A stretch of DNA of 64,000 bases from Vallitalea maricola (GCF_036985595.1 NZ_BTPU01000001.1:1-64000); one strand, 5' to 3'. Numbered from the stretch's first letter, positions 10,301 to 19,786 are shown. Numbers and translations are program-made. The notes: generated by a model not told the origin, from the sequence alone.

Positions 10301-11676
10301 CAGTACACCTTAACTATCACTATCGCTCCAGATATGAGGAACTTATCAACTTTTCTAACTATGCTTTTTATGGTGGTAATCTTAATATATCCCCTAACAT
10401 AGTTAATATAAGAGGCAATAAACCTTCTCCAATAGAAAGAATAAAAGTTGATGGGAAGTGGATAGAGAGGAAAAATAATGCAGAAGCAAGTAAAGTAGTG
10501 GACTTGGTAGATTCGATATTGAAAACAAGAAAAAATAATGAGACTATAGGAATTATAACATTTAACGTAACCCAAAAAGATCTAATCAGTGATTTATTGG
10601 ATACTAGAGGAAACTATGACAAAGAGTTCAAAAAGTTATATAACCATGAAAAGAATCGTAAAAACGGAAATGAAGATGTAAGTATATTCGTTAAAAATAT
10701 TGAAAATGTCCAAGGGGATGAAAGAGATATAATTATATTCTCAATAGGTTATGCTCCTAATGAATCTGGTAAAGTATCGGTGAACTTCGGTGCTCTATCA
10801 CAAGATGGGGGCGAGAATAGACTGAACGTTGCTATTAGCCGTGCTAAAGAAAAAATATATGTGATAACTTCTATTGAACCAGAAGAATTAAGAGTAGAAG
10901 GAACAAAAAATATTGGAGCAAAATTATTCAAAAACTATCTTCAGTATGCTAGAGAAGTATCTTCCAAAGAAAATGCTGAGGCAGAAAATGTCCTAAGAGA
11001 GTTGGCATTCACAAAAGACAGGGATAAAAAAGCTGATGATATGGATGATATAGCATCCAAGTTATATGCAAAGTTAAAAGATAAAGGCTATCTTGTAGAG
11101 AAAAACGTGGGAGTCTCAGATTATAAAATCGACTTGGCAGTGTATGATAAAGATAATTCTAGATACTTACTTGGAATTGAATGTGACGGTTATTCTTATT
11201 ATAACCAGCCTTCTACAAGAGAACGTGATATCCATAGAAAGAGATTCCTAGAATCAAGAGGTTGGAATCTATACAGGATATGGAGTTTAGATTGGTGGAA
11301 GGATTCTGAGAAGGTTGTTAATGATGTAATTGATAGAATTGAATTAATCAAAGGTAAAATGAAAGAAAATGATAGTAGTGAACAAGTTATAGTTGAAAAT
11401 GATGAACAAAAAGCAGAAAATGTTGAATTGCAAGGAGACTTTCATCCAGAACAAACAGTATGGTTTGGAGATAGAGTATATGTACAAGATAATATGTCTA
11501 AGGAAGTATTTGAAATAGATATTGAGTCTAATCCTTATAATAAAAATATCATGACCGATTTCAGCAAAGATTTATTGCAGAGGGGAATAGATGAAAGATT
11601 TGTCTATCAAGATTTTGAATATAAAATTGTAGGAATAGATAAGAAAAAAGATAGTGATAGGAGGGTTAATGGATGA
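7399..11676 (+). CDS. DUF4011-type superfamily 1 helicase with C-terminal Vsr/MTES_1575-like nuclease
   Basis: A protein of 1425 residues starting at GTG after GGGGGT. The N-terminus (KTYKDRLINLSGRNRSL) is the signature of DUF4011-containing helicases. A charged coiled-coil insert lies at about 80-140. Walker A GPPGTGKSQT is at about 380, Walker B IIFDEASQMY at about 895, VVTGDDKQLKPSS at about 918, motif IV-like YHYRSRYEEL at about 973 and motif V/VI (VQGDERDIIIFS; NRLNVAISRAKEK) at about 1105-1150. From about 1220 a restriction-endonuclease-like fold follows with GIECDGYSYY and RERDIHRKRFLESRGW, as in Vsr/MTES_1575 domains. A DUF4011-helicase-Vsr architecture has been reported among single-gene antiphage proteins (I recall the name Hhe), so a defence role is a fair inference. 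It overlaps the GNAT gene by four bases. Confidence 0.88.
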   Translation: MKDILKTYKDRLINLSGRNRSLVLKKIHKKRSFDISRLIELNKNINDELTNFLINREKGKKIIIDDPYKIRNEDLKASEKQIANNRKQELLALEETIKELNDLSEEEKQVLTKRKQEINQKYDMELVADKKKIDDKIEKMIGYSNNINYLLREIDAVEKETGKYELYVSYPFVEGRFNDSTFVRAPLFMFPVKLEKVSNKWQISNIVDQEILINKVFIFAYCKFNESKITELDMEFSSLEQFSDDAISGLIKYLDENKINIEDTNKRDIERFVDYTNAKLPSYEAGELILKNYMVLGQFPLSNSIYTDYQYLEQEELYNEVLELLLMNKEDDNVSDEPVQKSDEKAKQLSEKEVYFLSSLDNNQENAVLSTNEKSNLVIYGPPGTGKSQTIANIICDSLAKGKKVLMVSQKRAALDVIYNRLADINQKIALVHDANKNKRDFYRKVCECISTEAMDYDNSLNLKIDDDASAIDEKISYLTNMAEILHEEREYGITLHDMYACSEAITSTEDIRYENYRSFRKDNPFENYKYQELREAMDGIESNDIIEQTYISYKEMCKENPMIDTFVRKLDFIEIQELQDTIIRITDKINSEIPKIELENLEKVGRLYVENDFGVTKQQVINHAHMINQQVNGQLVEQNEDNKWWSPNHWLKHKSKKEELEKNMLTFDERKTDLEKLFIKYGIIINEVIALLKELKPVIREDIFNSLCEKFVLEFDIISDLEKIKDAADNIEVFYGLKNRIDNLSNLQVKILDYAINAVKDHEDINKVLSNIIPFTTLIHINDIEKTKEYNDFYLHFSMYQETIQEIDNLMKEKNSLTADLIKSKWNDKLQLFVDTPLFKEFKRQAEKKRKTWPIRKYVIEFSELLLTVFPCWLLSPETVSDILPLKEGMFDMIIFDEASQMYVENAIPTIYRGKQVVVTGDDKQLKPSSTFMARYDDFDEELATIETAAAFEEESLLDLAKINYPSVHLNYHYRSRYEELINFSNYAFYGGNLNISPNIVNIRGNKPSPIERIKVDGKWIERKNNAEASKVVDLVDSILKTRKNNETIGIITFNVTQKDLISDLLDTRGNYDKEFKKLYNHEKNRKNGNEDVSIFVKNIENVQGDERDIIIFSIGYAPNESGKVSVNFGALSQDGGENRLNVAISRAKEKIYVITSIEPEELRVEGTKNIGAKLFKNYLQYAREVSSKENAEAENVLRELAFTKDRDKKADDMDDIASKLYAKLKDKGYLVEKNVGVSDYKIDLAVYDKDNSRYLLGIECDGYSYYNQPSTRERDIHRKRFLESRGWNLYRIWSLDWWKDSEKVVNDVIDRIELIKGKMKENDSSEQVIVENDEQKAENVELQGDFHPEQTVWFGDRVYVQDNMSKEVFEIDIESNPYNKNIMTDFSKDLLQRGIDERFVYQDFEYKIVGIDKKKDSDRRVNG

Positions 11677-12746
11677 ATAATAATTTAGAGAAAAGCTTTG
11701 AGAAGTGTACACCTAAGGATTATGAAGAATTACTGTTAGTCATTAATGATGCATTTATGAAAGAAGAGGATAACTGGTTTGTTAAACATCTGCCTCATAT
11801 TTTCCCAGATATTGAACATGCTACTGAAAAAGAGATTGCTAATACAAGGATTCTAAAGATAAACCAAAAAATAGTTGGCTGTATCGGTATTTATCCTGTG
11901 GACTTAGAAGCTGTATATAAAGGAAGCAGAATCAACTTATCTGTTGGTGGCATTGGAACGGTATGTATACTAAAAGATTACAGGAACAAAGGATTAATGT
12001 CTTATATGTTAAAAGAAATAATCAAAATGATGGATGATGAAGGTTATGACATATCATGGTTAACAGGTGACAGACATCGTTATAAAAATTATGGATGGGA
12101 TTATAGCGGCAGAACCTGTAATTTTTCAATAGAACATAGGCAATTAGCTAAACTAATTAAGAACACGGATAAGAATATCAGATTAGCAAGTGCTGAGGAT
12201 ATACCTATGTTAAATACATTATATAATCAATATCAAAACAAAGTATCAAGGACTATAGAGAATTGGAAAATAAATTTAATAAGAAAGAATATTACTATTA
12301 ATTGTTGTAATGATAATGGTGGTAAAGGGTATATGATATATGAGAAGAATAATCCTAATTATATATTAGAACTTCAAGGTGATAAAGAACATATAGAGAG
12401 CTTGTTGATCAATCATATGGTAGAAAATGACCTCCAAGAAATGACAGTATTTTATCCTTATGAAAACAGTAAAGTTCTAAGTTGCCTTAATGGATTAGCA
12501 AGCAATTTATCCATTAGTCATTGTGATCAGATAAAAATAATCAATACTCAAAAATTATGGGATAAATTATATCCTATGATAAAAACCCAATGGGATGAAG
12601 AAAATATGGATATATCAAATTATGGAGAAGATGACAAGAAAACATTATTAGAAAGTATATTTGCATTTGATTACTTTGATAGAGAAGATAATGGTATAAG
12701 GATAGAACCTATTAATTGGTGGATGTCAAATATTGATAAAGTATAG
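11673..12746 (+). CDS. GNAT family acetyltransferase (Eis-like N-terminal domain)
   Basis: A protein of 357 residues. The first 150 residues form a GNAT fold with the acetyl-CoA motif (VCILKDYRNKGLMSYMLKEI, about 95-115) and ISWLTGDRHRYKNYGW, the pattern of Eis-type N-acetyltransferases. The rest has weak resemblance to a second degenerate GNAT domain. The start overlaps the helicase stop (ATGA) with GGAGGG in front, so the two are translationally coupled. Whether it modifies a small molecule, an antibiotic or a protein cannot be told. Coupling to the helicase is notable, but could be simple operon membership. Confidence 0.82.
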   Translation: MNNNLEKSFEKCTPKDYEELLLVINDAFMKEEDNWFVKHLPHIFPDIEHATEKEIANTRILKINQKIVGCIGIYPVDLEAVYKGSRINLSVGGIGTVCILKDYRNKGLMSYMLKEIIKMMDDEGYDISWLTGDRHRYKNYGWDYSGRTCNFSIEHRQLAKLIKNTDKNIRLASAEDIPMLNTLYNQYQNKVSRTIENWKINLIRKNITINCCNDNGGKGYMIYEKNNPNYILELQGDKEHIESLLINHMVENDLQEMTVFYPYENSKVLSCLNGLASNLSISHCDQIKIINTQKLWDKLYPMIKTQWDEENMDISNYGEDDKKTLLESIFAFDYFDREDNGIRIEPINWWMSNIDKV

Positions 12747-12796
12747 GATTGCTAACGATATCACATAGTTTATAAACATATATAAGATTAATAGAT

Positions 12797-12833
12797 AAAA
12801 GGGGACTGATGTATTATCCGAAAGTCCCCTTTT
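12797..12833. terminator. Bidirectional terminator between GNAT and lyase genes
   Basis: AAAAGGGGACT pairs with AGTCCCCTTTT. T-rich tails occur on both strands (TTTTAGTTTTT on plus, TTTTATC on minus). It ends the helicase operon and the convergent sensor/lyase operon. Confidence 0.88.
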
Positions 12834-12854
12834 AGTTTTTAAACATAAGATAAA

Positions 12855-14633
12855 TTAACTTAACGTTAAAATAATAGTCACATTTTTAGACTTTTCTTTT
12901 GGTGTTAATTGAAGTAAAAATACAGGAACTACCTCCTCAAAATGATTAACAAATGAATGATCTGAGACTTTAGCATTCATGTTAACAGAGTCAAACTCCA
13001 TATGAGATATTATATTACCGTTGGTAAAAACAACACGGTTATCCAGTACTTCTATTGGGCAAAGGGAAATAAAGTTTTCGGTAACTATACCTTCTTTTTT
13101 GAATTCAAATGTGTCGGTTATAGTTATTTTAGGAGCAGTATTTTTTTTCACTTCAATGCTGCGACTATATAATTTCAAAGTATTATCATCATAACAGTCT
13201 TGCAGTTCTAAAGAAAATGAGTCAACATTATCAGTTAATAAGGTTTCAATATTCTTAGCTTTGTATTGTTTTCCAAATTCCTGTAGATGGCCATTTATAA
13301 TAGGTATATTATGACTTTTGGAACTAGTGCAGAAATTATTATAGCGTTTATCACTAAAATAATTCTTATCATATAGTCCTGCCCCAAGATCACATAAAAT
13401 GGGTTTATCATTTTTATAATAGATGAAAGAGCCAACATCATTATGATTGTGAGATTCATCATTATTGCCACCTTTTGCAACAATGCTAGTGCTGGTATTT
13501 TTACTTATAAACCACTGTGAGTCTTCCAAGTATTCAGATATATTTTCTTCTAATCCAAAAACAGTATCTTCACTACTCCATAAAAAATCTCTTAAACTTA
13601 AACAAAATCTATAGCAGTGATCATCATAAAGATTTGTTGCATATTGGATATCTGGCAGCTTGACTTCTTTATATTTTTTTTGCAAAAAAGAAGCTAATCC
13701 TAGACGATAAGTATCTGTAGGTATACCATCAGCAAAACTTATAACATGATTGTCGTAGATATAACAAAGTTGCTGGCTTAATGCTATATTCTTAACTTTA
13801 CTATTATCAAAAAGATTAAGTTTACCTTGAGTTTTTTGAAATAATAAATCAGCAAAAACCACAAAAAAACCAAAACCATAAGTCCAATAAGATACCCCTT
13901 CAGTACAAACCCCATCATCCCCAAAAGATTTTAAGTAGACATCAATACAAGATAAAGCTCTATGTAGTATATTAGTAAGTTTATATTTATCTTTAATTAA
14001 ATACATAGCTATAGAACCAATAGAACCACCGCAAACAGAACTCCAATTGTTGGACATCTTTTCAAAACGATAAAAGTTATTAGGATTTGAGAAAGGTTCT
14101 AGAATACGTCTATTGACTTCATTTTCCATTGTTGCAATAAGTTCATTTGATAGATTATTTCTATTTATTTGTAAGGTTTCGCACAGTGCAAGACCCGTTT
14201 CACATGCAAATAAATCAATGTGACAAGAACGCATATTAAAATCAATGATATTATCTTCTGCATCGAGAAAATGGGCAGGCAAACACCATGAATATTCACA
14301 GCAAATACTCCACAAAATATTTTCTAAATTTGTAATATAGACATTATTATCTGGGTATAAAAAAGATAATAATGAAAAAGTCATCAAATCACCACGTTTA
14401 CTAAAATAATCTTTTTCATAAACAGCTCTATCACCGGTATTACTAAATAATCGGTGCTTCCTATAGGAAATTTGAGACTCTGTATCTGAGGAGTATTTTT
14501 TTGCATGCTCCTTTAATAACTCTATTTGTTTACTTGTAAATAGATTATCATTAATTTTTTCTAAGATATTATTCGTTGTTAGTAAGTTAATGTTATCTTT
14601 TAATGCCAGTAAGATTTCTCTTTTGTTATACAT
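12855..14633 (-). CDS. Heparinase II/III-family polysaccharide lyase (cytoplasmic)
   Basis: A protein of about 592 residues. The frame is open to 14723, but the ATG at 14633, preceded by AAAGGAG inside the end of the regulator gene, is the likely start. An alpha-toroid region (about 90-330) is followed by the beta-sandwich heparinase II/III domain with the signature GGNNDESHNHNDVGSF (about 410-425) and SHNIPIINGHLQEFG. Such enzymes cleave uronate-containing polysaccharides by beta-elimination. No signal peptide is present, so it should act in the cytoplasm on imported oligosaccharides. It overlaps the response-regulator gene by eight bases and thus forms one operon with the YesMN-type pair. 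Exact substrate is not readable from sequence. Confidence 0.85.
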   Translation of the reverse strand: MYNKREILLALKDNINLLTTNNILEKINDNLFTSKQIELLKEHAKKYSSDTESQISYRKHRLFSNTGDRAVYEKDYFSKRGDLMTFSLLSFLYPDNNVYITNLENILWSICCEYSWCLPAHFLDAEDNIIDFNMRSCHIDLFACETGLALCETLQINRNNLSNELIATMENEVNRRILEPFSNPNNFYRFEKMSNNWSSVCGGSIGSIAMYLIKDKYKLTNILHRALSCIDVYLKSFGDDGVCTEGVSYWTYGFGFFVVFADLLFQKTQGKLNLFDNSKVKNIALSQQLCYIYDNHVISFADGIPTDTYRLGLASFLQKKYKEVKLPDIQYATNLYDDHCYRFCLSLRDFLWSSEDTVFGLEENISEYLEDSQWFISKNTSTSIVAKGGNNDESHNHNDVGSFIYYKNDKPILCDLGAGLYDKNYFSDKRYNNFCTSSKSHNIPIINGHLQEFGKQYKAKNIETLLTDNVDSFSLELQDCYDDNTLKLYSRSIEVKKNTAPKITITDTFEFKKEGIVTENFISLCPIEVLDNRVVFTNGNIISHMEFDSVNMNAKVSDHSFVNHFEEVVPVFLLQLTPKEKSKNVTIILTLS

Positions 14634-16269
14634 CATATTCTCCTTTAATTTTTTGTAAATATTCTTTGGGTGTAACTCCCTTATATTTTCTGAAGATTTT
14701 AGTAAAGTAATAGGCGTTGTCAAATCCTAACATATAGGCTATTTCATATATTAAGTATTGCTTTTCATTTAATAGGTTACAGGCTTTTTCAATTTTTAAT
14801 TGATTGACATAATCCACAAAATTACGGTTACATTCTTTTTTAAAAAGGGAGGACAAGTAACTTGGTGTAATGCTCAAATAATTGGCTACAGAATTTAATG
14901 TAAGCTTAGTATCAATATGTTCAAGTATAAATTCCTTAGCACTGTCAATTAAATTATTGCTTTTTGAAGCAACTAATACATTATAATGATTAATCGTGTG
15001 GTTTAATTGTTTAATCCATAGAATAACGTCTTCAAATGTACCAAGAGACATTAACTTATTGATGGTATTAGCACTGTTACTAAAGCTTTCATTAAAAGCT
15101 TTTGGGTTATCGAGAGCTTGTAAGGTTGCAATGGTATAATTATATATTCTAATACAACAATTGATAGCATTTTGTTTTTTGGGTTTTGAAGAAATTAACA
15201 GTTCTATGAGTTCTTCAAATACACTATTGATATTTTCTGTATTATGAGTGGTTAATGCCTTACTCAAGTCATTGATTATATTCGATATATCAAAACTGTC
15301 ATTGTAGAGTTCCTGGTCTATTTCATCATAAAAAACAATATTTGTGTTATTATAATAATAGAAATTATTTATCTGTTTTAACTGTTCAATACATAAGTAA
15401 ATGTCTTTACTACTATTAAAAATCTGCGTTATAGCAATATCAATGGATGTTTCTAGAATATTTTTTGAAGTTGTCAATATTTTTCTATATAAGTGTCTAA
15501 TATATTGTTTATCCATATTTGGATAATTTGAAATAAACACGAGGACAGAACTACTATCATAATCTAAGATGATATAATTTTCAAAGAAATTCTTGCAAAT
15601 TTTATTGATAATATCTTTTTCACACTCCATGATTTTATTCTTATCTTCTGCTGAAAATAAATTGATATTAACAATATCCGGATTATCTATATAAATCTGC
15701 ATAATGGAGTATGATTCAAAAATATTGGCAGACTCACATATTTGAAATTGTTCATCTAGATGATGACGATCGTTAGTAGTGCTATTTAAAATGTTTAATA
15801 TACTATTTTTTACGATTTCTTTTTCGTTTTTATGGATATAACTCTCTACAAAATCTATTTTGTTTATTTTTCTCCTTTTGTTTAATTCATTCTGTGCATT
15901 TTCAAGGGATTGTATAAAAAGTTCTGGTTGTAAATTAGTTTTCACTATGTAATCTACGGCTTTATGTTTAAGTGCCTGTTGGGCTAGATGAAAATCTTGA
16001 TGATTGGTAAGCATGATAAAAACAGTATTTTTATTGAATTCATTTGATTTTTTTAAAACCTCTAACCCATCAAAAACTGGAATATTTATATCACAGATTA
16101 CAATATCAGGTGATTGTTCTTTTATAATATCTAATGCCTCTTGTCCATTACTTGCAGTATCTATTATTTCGCAACCAATAGCTTCCCAATTTATTAAAAA
16201 TTTTAATCCAGATAAAATAATAAGTTCATCATCTACAAGTAATACTTTATAAGTCAATTGTTTATCCAT
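14626..16269 (-). CDS. YesN-type response regulator with AraC DNA-binding domain
   Basis: A protein of 547 residues starting at MDKQLTYKVLLVDDE. GAGGAG at 16277-16282 supports this ATG over one five codons upstream. The receiver domain (about 5-125) has VDDE, the phosphoacceptor in VICDINIP and the Lys in DYIVKTN. A long linker (130-440) is of the kind that dimerises YesN proteins. The last 100 residues form two AraC helix-turn-helices (VANYLSITPSYLSSLFKKE; AYMLGFDNAYYFTKIFRKYKGVTPKEY). It probably activates the divergent importer/lyase operon starting at 18254 when signalled by the adjacent kinase. It is translated from within the end of the kinase gene. Confidence 0.92.
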   Translation of the reverse strand: MDKQLTYKVLLVDDELIILSGLKFLINWEAIGCEIIDTASNGQEALDIIKEQSPDIVICDINIPVFDGLEVLKKSNEFNKNTVFIMLTNHQDFHLAQQALKHKAVDYIVKTNLQPELFIQSLENAQNELNKRRKINKIDFVESYIHKNEKEIVKNSILNILNSTTNDRHHLDEQFQICESANIFESYSIMQIYIDNPDIVNINLFSAEDKNKIMECEKDIINKICKNFFENYIILDYDSSSVLVFISNYPNMDKQYIRHLYRKILTTSKNILETSIDIAITQIFNSSKDIYLCIEQLKQINNFYYYNNTNIVFYDEIDQELYNDSFDISNIINDLSKALTTHNTENINSVFEELIELLISSKPKKQNAINCCIRIYNYTIATLQALDNPKAFNESFSNSANTINKLMSLGTFEDVILWIKQLNHTINHYNVLVASKSNNLIDSAKEFILEHIDTKLTLNSVANYLSITPSYLSSLFKKECNRNFVDYVNQLKIEKACNLLNEKQYLIYEIAYMLGFDNAYYFTKIFRKYKGVTPKEYLQKIKGEYDV

Positions 16270-16273
16270 ATGT

Positions 16274-18001
16274 TTACTCCTCAATTGGTATTTTAATTGT
16301 TATAGTTGTATACTTAGAAAGTTCACTTTTTATACTTAATCCATAATCATCACCATAGATTAATTTCAGTCTTAGATTGACATTATAGTAACCAATTCCG
16401 TTAATTGAGCCTTTATTAGTCTCCTTTTTTCTACTTGTAAGTCTGTTAATATCATCTTCAGTCATACCAATACCATCATCTGTTACAGTAATGAACAAGC
16501 AATTGTCTTTTATGTGACTATCCAATGTGATGGTTCCAAATTTACCTTTGGGCTCAATACCGTGGAAAATTGCATTTTCTACTAAGGGTTGTAATGTCAT
16601 TTTAACAATTTTTATATTATATAGGGATGGTTCTATCTTATTCACAAATTCAAAACTTTCCATATACCTTATAGATTGAATAGTTAAATAATCATCTAAT
16701 AGCCGTAATTCTTCTTCTAAAGTAACTTTATCAGAAAAAGATTTGGCCATGTTTTTTAACAAGTTTGTAAGGGCATCAACAAGTCTACATATACCTGTAT
16801 TTTTTTGTAAAGTAGCCATCCAATGAATGGAATTTAAGGTATTATATAAAAAATGTGGATTAACTTGAGACTGTAACATAGCAATTTCAAAGTTTTTCTT
16901 TTCATTTGTCATTTCAATAGACTGCTCTAATAATTTTTCCATATCACTAGCCATTTCGTTTATGACGTGACCAATTTCACCGATTTCACCATGAAGATTT
17001 TCGGTTTCATCATCATACGAAAAATCTTTTGAAGAAATTTTCTTTATTCGTATTTTAAGTAGTTTAATAGGTCGGGTAATTATATTCGATGCACCTATAA
17101 ATATAAGCAAACCAGCCACGAGGGATATTCCTACAGTTATATAAAACACAGATAACATATTTTGGCTTTCTATATTGATATTAATAAGTTTTTCAACAGT
17201 ATATATCTTCCAATTGTATTTATCTAGATTATAAGATTTAATTATGTAGTCACTATAACTATTGCTCTCATCTTTTATAATATTGTTATAATCTATGTTA
17301 TAATGATTATTTGAATGAATAATGTTATTGTTTTGAGTCGTTACAAATAAAGTTGTATAGGATTTATAAGAGTCTAAAATATCATTAATAATTCCTAAAT
17401 CTATTTCCATATAAAGCCAGCCATTGATATATTTATTACTTAAGCTATATATTGGTTTTAAAATGGGCATGCATAATTTGCCAGAAGATACAACAGGTTC
17501 TGAAATCATTTGATAAAGTTGTTTAGGGTTTTCACTTAGTATCTTAAAATTTTTACTAGTAGTAATATTAGCATAATCATTTAGATAACCACTTTCTTTA
17601 CCCATAGATTCTATGAGCATACCAGCATCATTGAAAATTACGGCTTTTTTCACATATTGGTTAACAATAGATGAAACAATATAATTTGTCAATATATTTT
17701 GTACTTCAATACCGCTTGATTTTAAAAATGAATTATCTAAGTCTTCATAACCTATGATATTTTGAATGGATACATTGTTGACTATAAGCAGAGTTAAATC
17801 ATTTAGATTTGAAAGCCTAATATCTATTTGTGAAGATAAATTACTAATATTCATATTATTTATAGTACTCACTTTACTAGAGAGTATTTTGTTAAAATAT
17901 TGATATATAAATATGTTTGAAAGAGTACCTATCATAAGAAGACTAAGAGTTGAGTATAATACTATTTTGGATTTTATGCTTTTGGTATTTATGTTTAACA
18001 T
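16274..18001 (-). CDS. YesM-type sensor histidine kinase
   Basis: A protein of 575 residues. A transmembrane helix (about 12-35), a 240-residue extracellular sensory domain of Cache type, a second helix (about 278-300) and a HAMP linker precede the His_kinase domain (QSQVNPHFLYNTLNSIHWMA, His about 383). The HATPase part contains LQPLVENAIFHGIEP and DDGIGM. These features mark the LytS/YesM class, which senses carbohydrates or binding-protein complexes. It is divergent from the ABC importer gene set and in an operon with the AraC-type regulator, the standard arrangement for polysaccharide-uptake loci in Firmicutes. Confidence 0.92.
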   Translation of the reverse strand: MLNINTKSIKSKIVLYSTLSLLMIGTLSNIFIYQYFNKILSSKVSTINNMNISNLSSQIDIRLSNLNDLTLLIVNNVSIQNIIGYEDLDNSFLKSSGIEVQNILTNYIVSSIVNQYVKKAVIFNDAGMLIESMGKESGYLNDYANITTSKNFKILSENPKQLYQMISEPVVSSGKLCMPILKPIYSLSNKYINGWLYMEIDLGIINDILDSYKSYTTLFVTTQNNNIIHSNNHYNIDYNNIIKDESNSYSDYIIKSYNLDKYNWKIYTVEKLININIESQNMLSVFYITVGISLVAGLLIFIGASNIITRPIKLLKIRIKKISSKDFSYDDETENLHGEIGEIGHVINEMASDMEKLLEQSIEMTNEKKNFEIAMLQSQVNPHFLYNTLNSIHWMATLQKNTGICRLVDALTNLLKNMAKSFSDKVTLEEELRLLDDYLTIQSIRYMESFEFVNKIEPSLYNIKIVKMTLQPLVENAIFHGIEPKGKFGTITLDSHIKDNCLFITVTDDGIGMTEDDINRLTSRKKETNKGSINGIGYYNVNLRLKLIYGDDYGLSIKSELSKYTTITIKIPIEE

Positions 18002-18174
18002 GATTATACATACGCCCTTTCAGTTGGTTAATTTGCATATAAAATTATACTATTTATATGTAAGCATTTCAACTATAATAATTTTTATCTAAAAATATTA
18101 TTATAACTTAAAAATAGTATTAGCATTATTTCACAGTATTTAAAAATTTAATTATATCATCACGAAATTATCAG

Positions 18175-18203
18175 TTCACTAAGAAGATTTAATTTAGTAT
18201 AGT
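18175..18203 (+). promoter_or_regulatory. Possible promoter of the carbohydrate importer operon
   Basis: TTCACT, 17-nt spacer, TATAGT, about 50 bases before the binding-protein start. The -35 match is poor, as expected for a promoter needing an AraC-type activator. The 252-bp divergent region is otherwise AT-rich without an obvious operator. Confidence 0.4.
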
Positions 18204-18253
18204 TATATTACACAAATCAAGTGTGACTAAAAAGAAAAATGGAGGGTTTTAAT

Positions 18254-19579
18254 ATGACAAAAAAAATAACAATGATATTATTATCTATGATGTTAGTAGT
18301 GTCGCTATTTTCAGGTTGTTCATCAAAAGATAAAACGAAAGATAATGTTGATAATACAACAAAAAATGGTCAGACAGGAACAAACGATGAAAAAGAAAAA
18401 GCAGTAACACTAAAAGTTGCAGTTTGGGATAAGACCAAAACACAAACATTTGATGAACTTGCTGCAAAATTCACAGAAGAATATCCAAATATTAAAGTTG
18501 AATATATTGATATTTCTTCAACAGAATATACCAACAAGCTTTCGATAATGCTAAATGGTGGATCAGATTTAGATGTATTCTACATTAAAGATGCTGATAC
18601 AACGTTATCCATGTACAAAAAAAGTCAACTTAACGACTTAACTTCATATATTAATGAAAGTAAAATTGATCTTTCAAAATATAATGGTCTAGCTGATAAC
18701 TTCCAATTTGATGATGGTATTTATGGATTACCATTTAGAACAGATTACTATGTTCTTTACTATAATAAAGACGTGTTTGACGCAGCTAAAGAACCATACC
18801 CAACTAATGATATGACTTGGGACGAATATGCTGAAGTGGCTGCAAGAATTACATCTGGTGAAGGTGCTAATAAAATATATGGTGCTTTAACACATACTTG
18901 GAATGCTTGTGTACAAAACTGGGCAGTACAAGAAGGTAAGCATACAATAATTTCTGATGATTATTCATTTATGAAACCATACTATGAAAGAGCATTAAAA
19001 ATGCAAAATGATGATAAATCAGCTATGGATTATGCAACTCTAAAAACATCTAATATTCATTATTCAGGTCCATTCCTTAATGGACAAGTGGGTATGATGC
19101 CAATGGGAACATGGTTTATGAATACAATTATTCTTAAAAAATCTCAAGGCGAAACAGATATTAATTGGGGTGTTGCTACAATTCCACATGATGAAAGTAT
19201 AGAAGCAGGTTATACAGTAGGTGCTACAACTCCTATAGCTATGAATGCAGATAGTAAAAACAAAGATGAAGCTTGGAAATTTATGAAATTTGTTACCAAT
19301 GAACAAGCGGCAGCTTATCTTTCAACAGCGGGTCTTCTACCTGGAATATTAACTGATGAAGCATTAGGAAATGTAGCTAATGCAGAAGGAATGCCAGAAG
19401 GTATGGCAGAAGCATTGGCAGTTAAAAACATTCAACTTGATAGACCAATTGCTGCTCATGTACTAGAAGTTAATAAAATTCTTGGTGAAGAACATGGACT
19501 TATTATGTTTGGAGAATCAACTATTGACGAAGGGCTTCAAAAAATGCAAGAACGTGTTGCAGAAATAATGAATGATTAA
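18254..19579 (+). CDS. Carbohydrate ABC transporter substrate-binding lipoprotein
   Basis: A protein of 441 residues starting at MTKKITMILL. The upstream ATG at 18239 contains its own GGAGGG binding site and is not the start. The lipobox is LFSGCSS (Cys about 21), followed by a hydrophilic linker and a family 1 extracellular solute-binding fold (TLKVAVWDKTKTQTFDELAAKFTEEYPNIKVE is its opening; split here, it is a two-lobe sugar-binding protein). It should capture oligosaccharides outside the membrane and hand them to the two permeases encoded next. The 207-bp gap to the permease carries four hairpins that probably allow higher expression of this gene than of the permeases. Confidence 0.92.
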   Translation: MTKKITMILLSMMLVVSLFSGCSSKDKTKDNVDNTTKNGQTGTNDEKEKAVTLKVAVWDKTKTQTFDELAAKFTEEYPNIKVEYIDISSTEYTNKLSIMLNGGSDLDVFYIKDADTTLSMYKKSQLNDLTSYINESKIDLSKYNGLADNFQFDDGIYGLPFRTDYYVLYYNKDVFDAAKEPYPTNDMTWDEYAEVAARITSGEGANKIYGALTHTWNACVQNWAVQEGKHTIISDDYSFMKPYYERALKMQNDDKSAMDYATLKTSNIHYSGPFLNGQVGMMPMGTWFMNTIILKKSQGETDINWGVATIPHDESIEAGYTVGATTPIAMNADSKNKDEAWKFMKFVTNEQAAAYLSTAGLLPGILTDEALGNVANAEGMPEGMAEALAVKNIQLDRPIAAHVLEVNKILGEEHGLIMFGESTIDEGLQKMQERVAEIMND

Positions 19580-19600
19580 TTAAAAATATGAAGTTTAATA

Positions 19601-19764
19601 TATCTAAGAGAATTTGGATTCCTAATTCTCTTAGATAATAATCATTAGTAGAAAGGTATTTTTATTATTAAAGTACCTTTTTATAGAATAGGAAAGTTTT
19701 AAAAACCTTCCGGCCAAAGAAATATCCTATAAAAAGAAAGCGACGTAGTCGCTTTTCTTATAGG
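19601..19764 (+). other. Array of four RNA hairpins between binding protein and permease genes
   Basis: Hairpin 1 has a perfect 14-bp stem (19601-19614 with 19624-19637). Hairpin 2 pairs AAAGGTA with TACCTTT (19652-19680). Hairpin 3 pairs 19691-19700 with 19702-19711 with one mismatch. Hairpin 4 is a long stem (19726-19744 with 19748-19764) capped by GTA. None has a long T tract, so partial termination or 3' protection after RNA processing is more likely than full termination. Confidence 0.75.
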
Positions 19765-19786
19765 TTAGTATGACTTAAAGGAGGCA

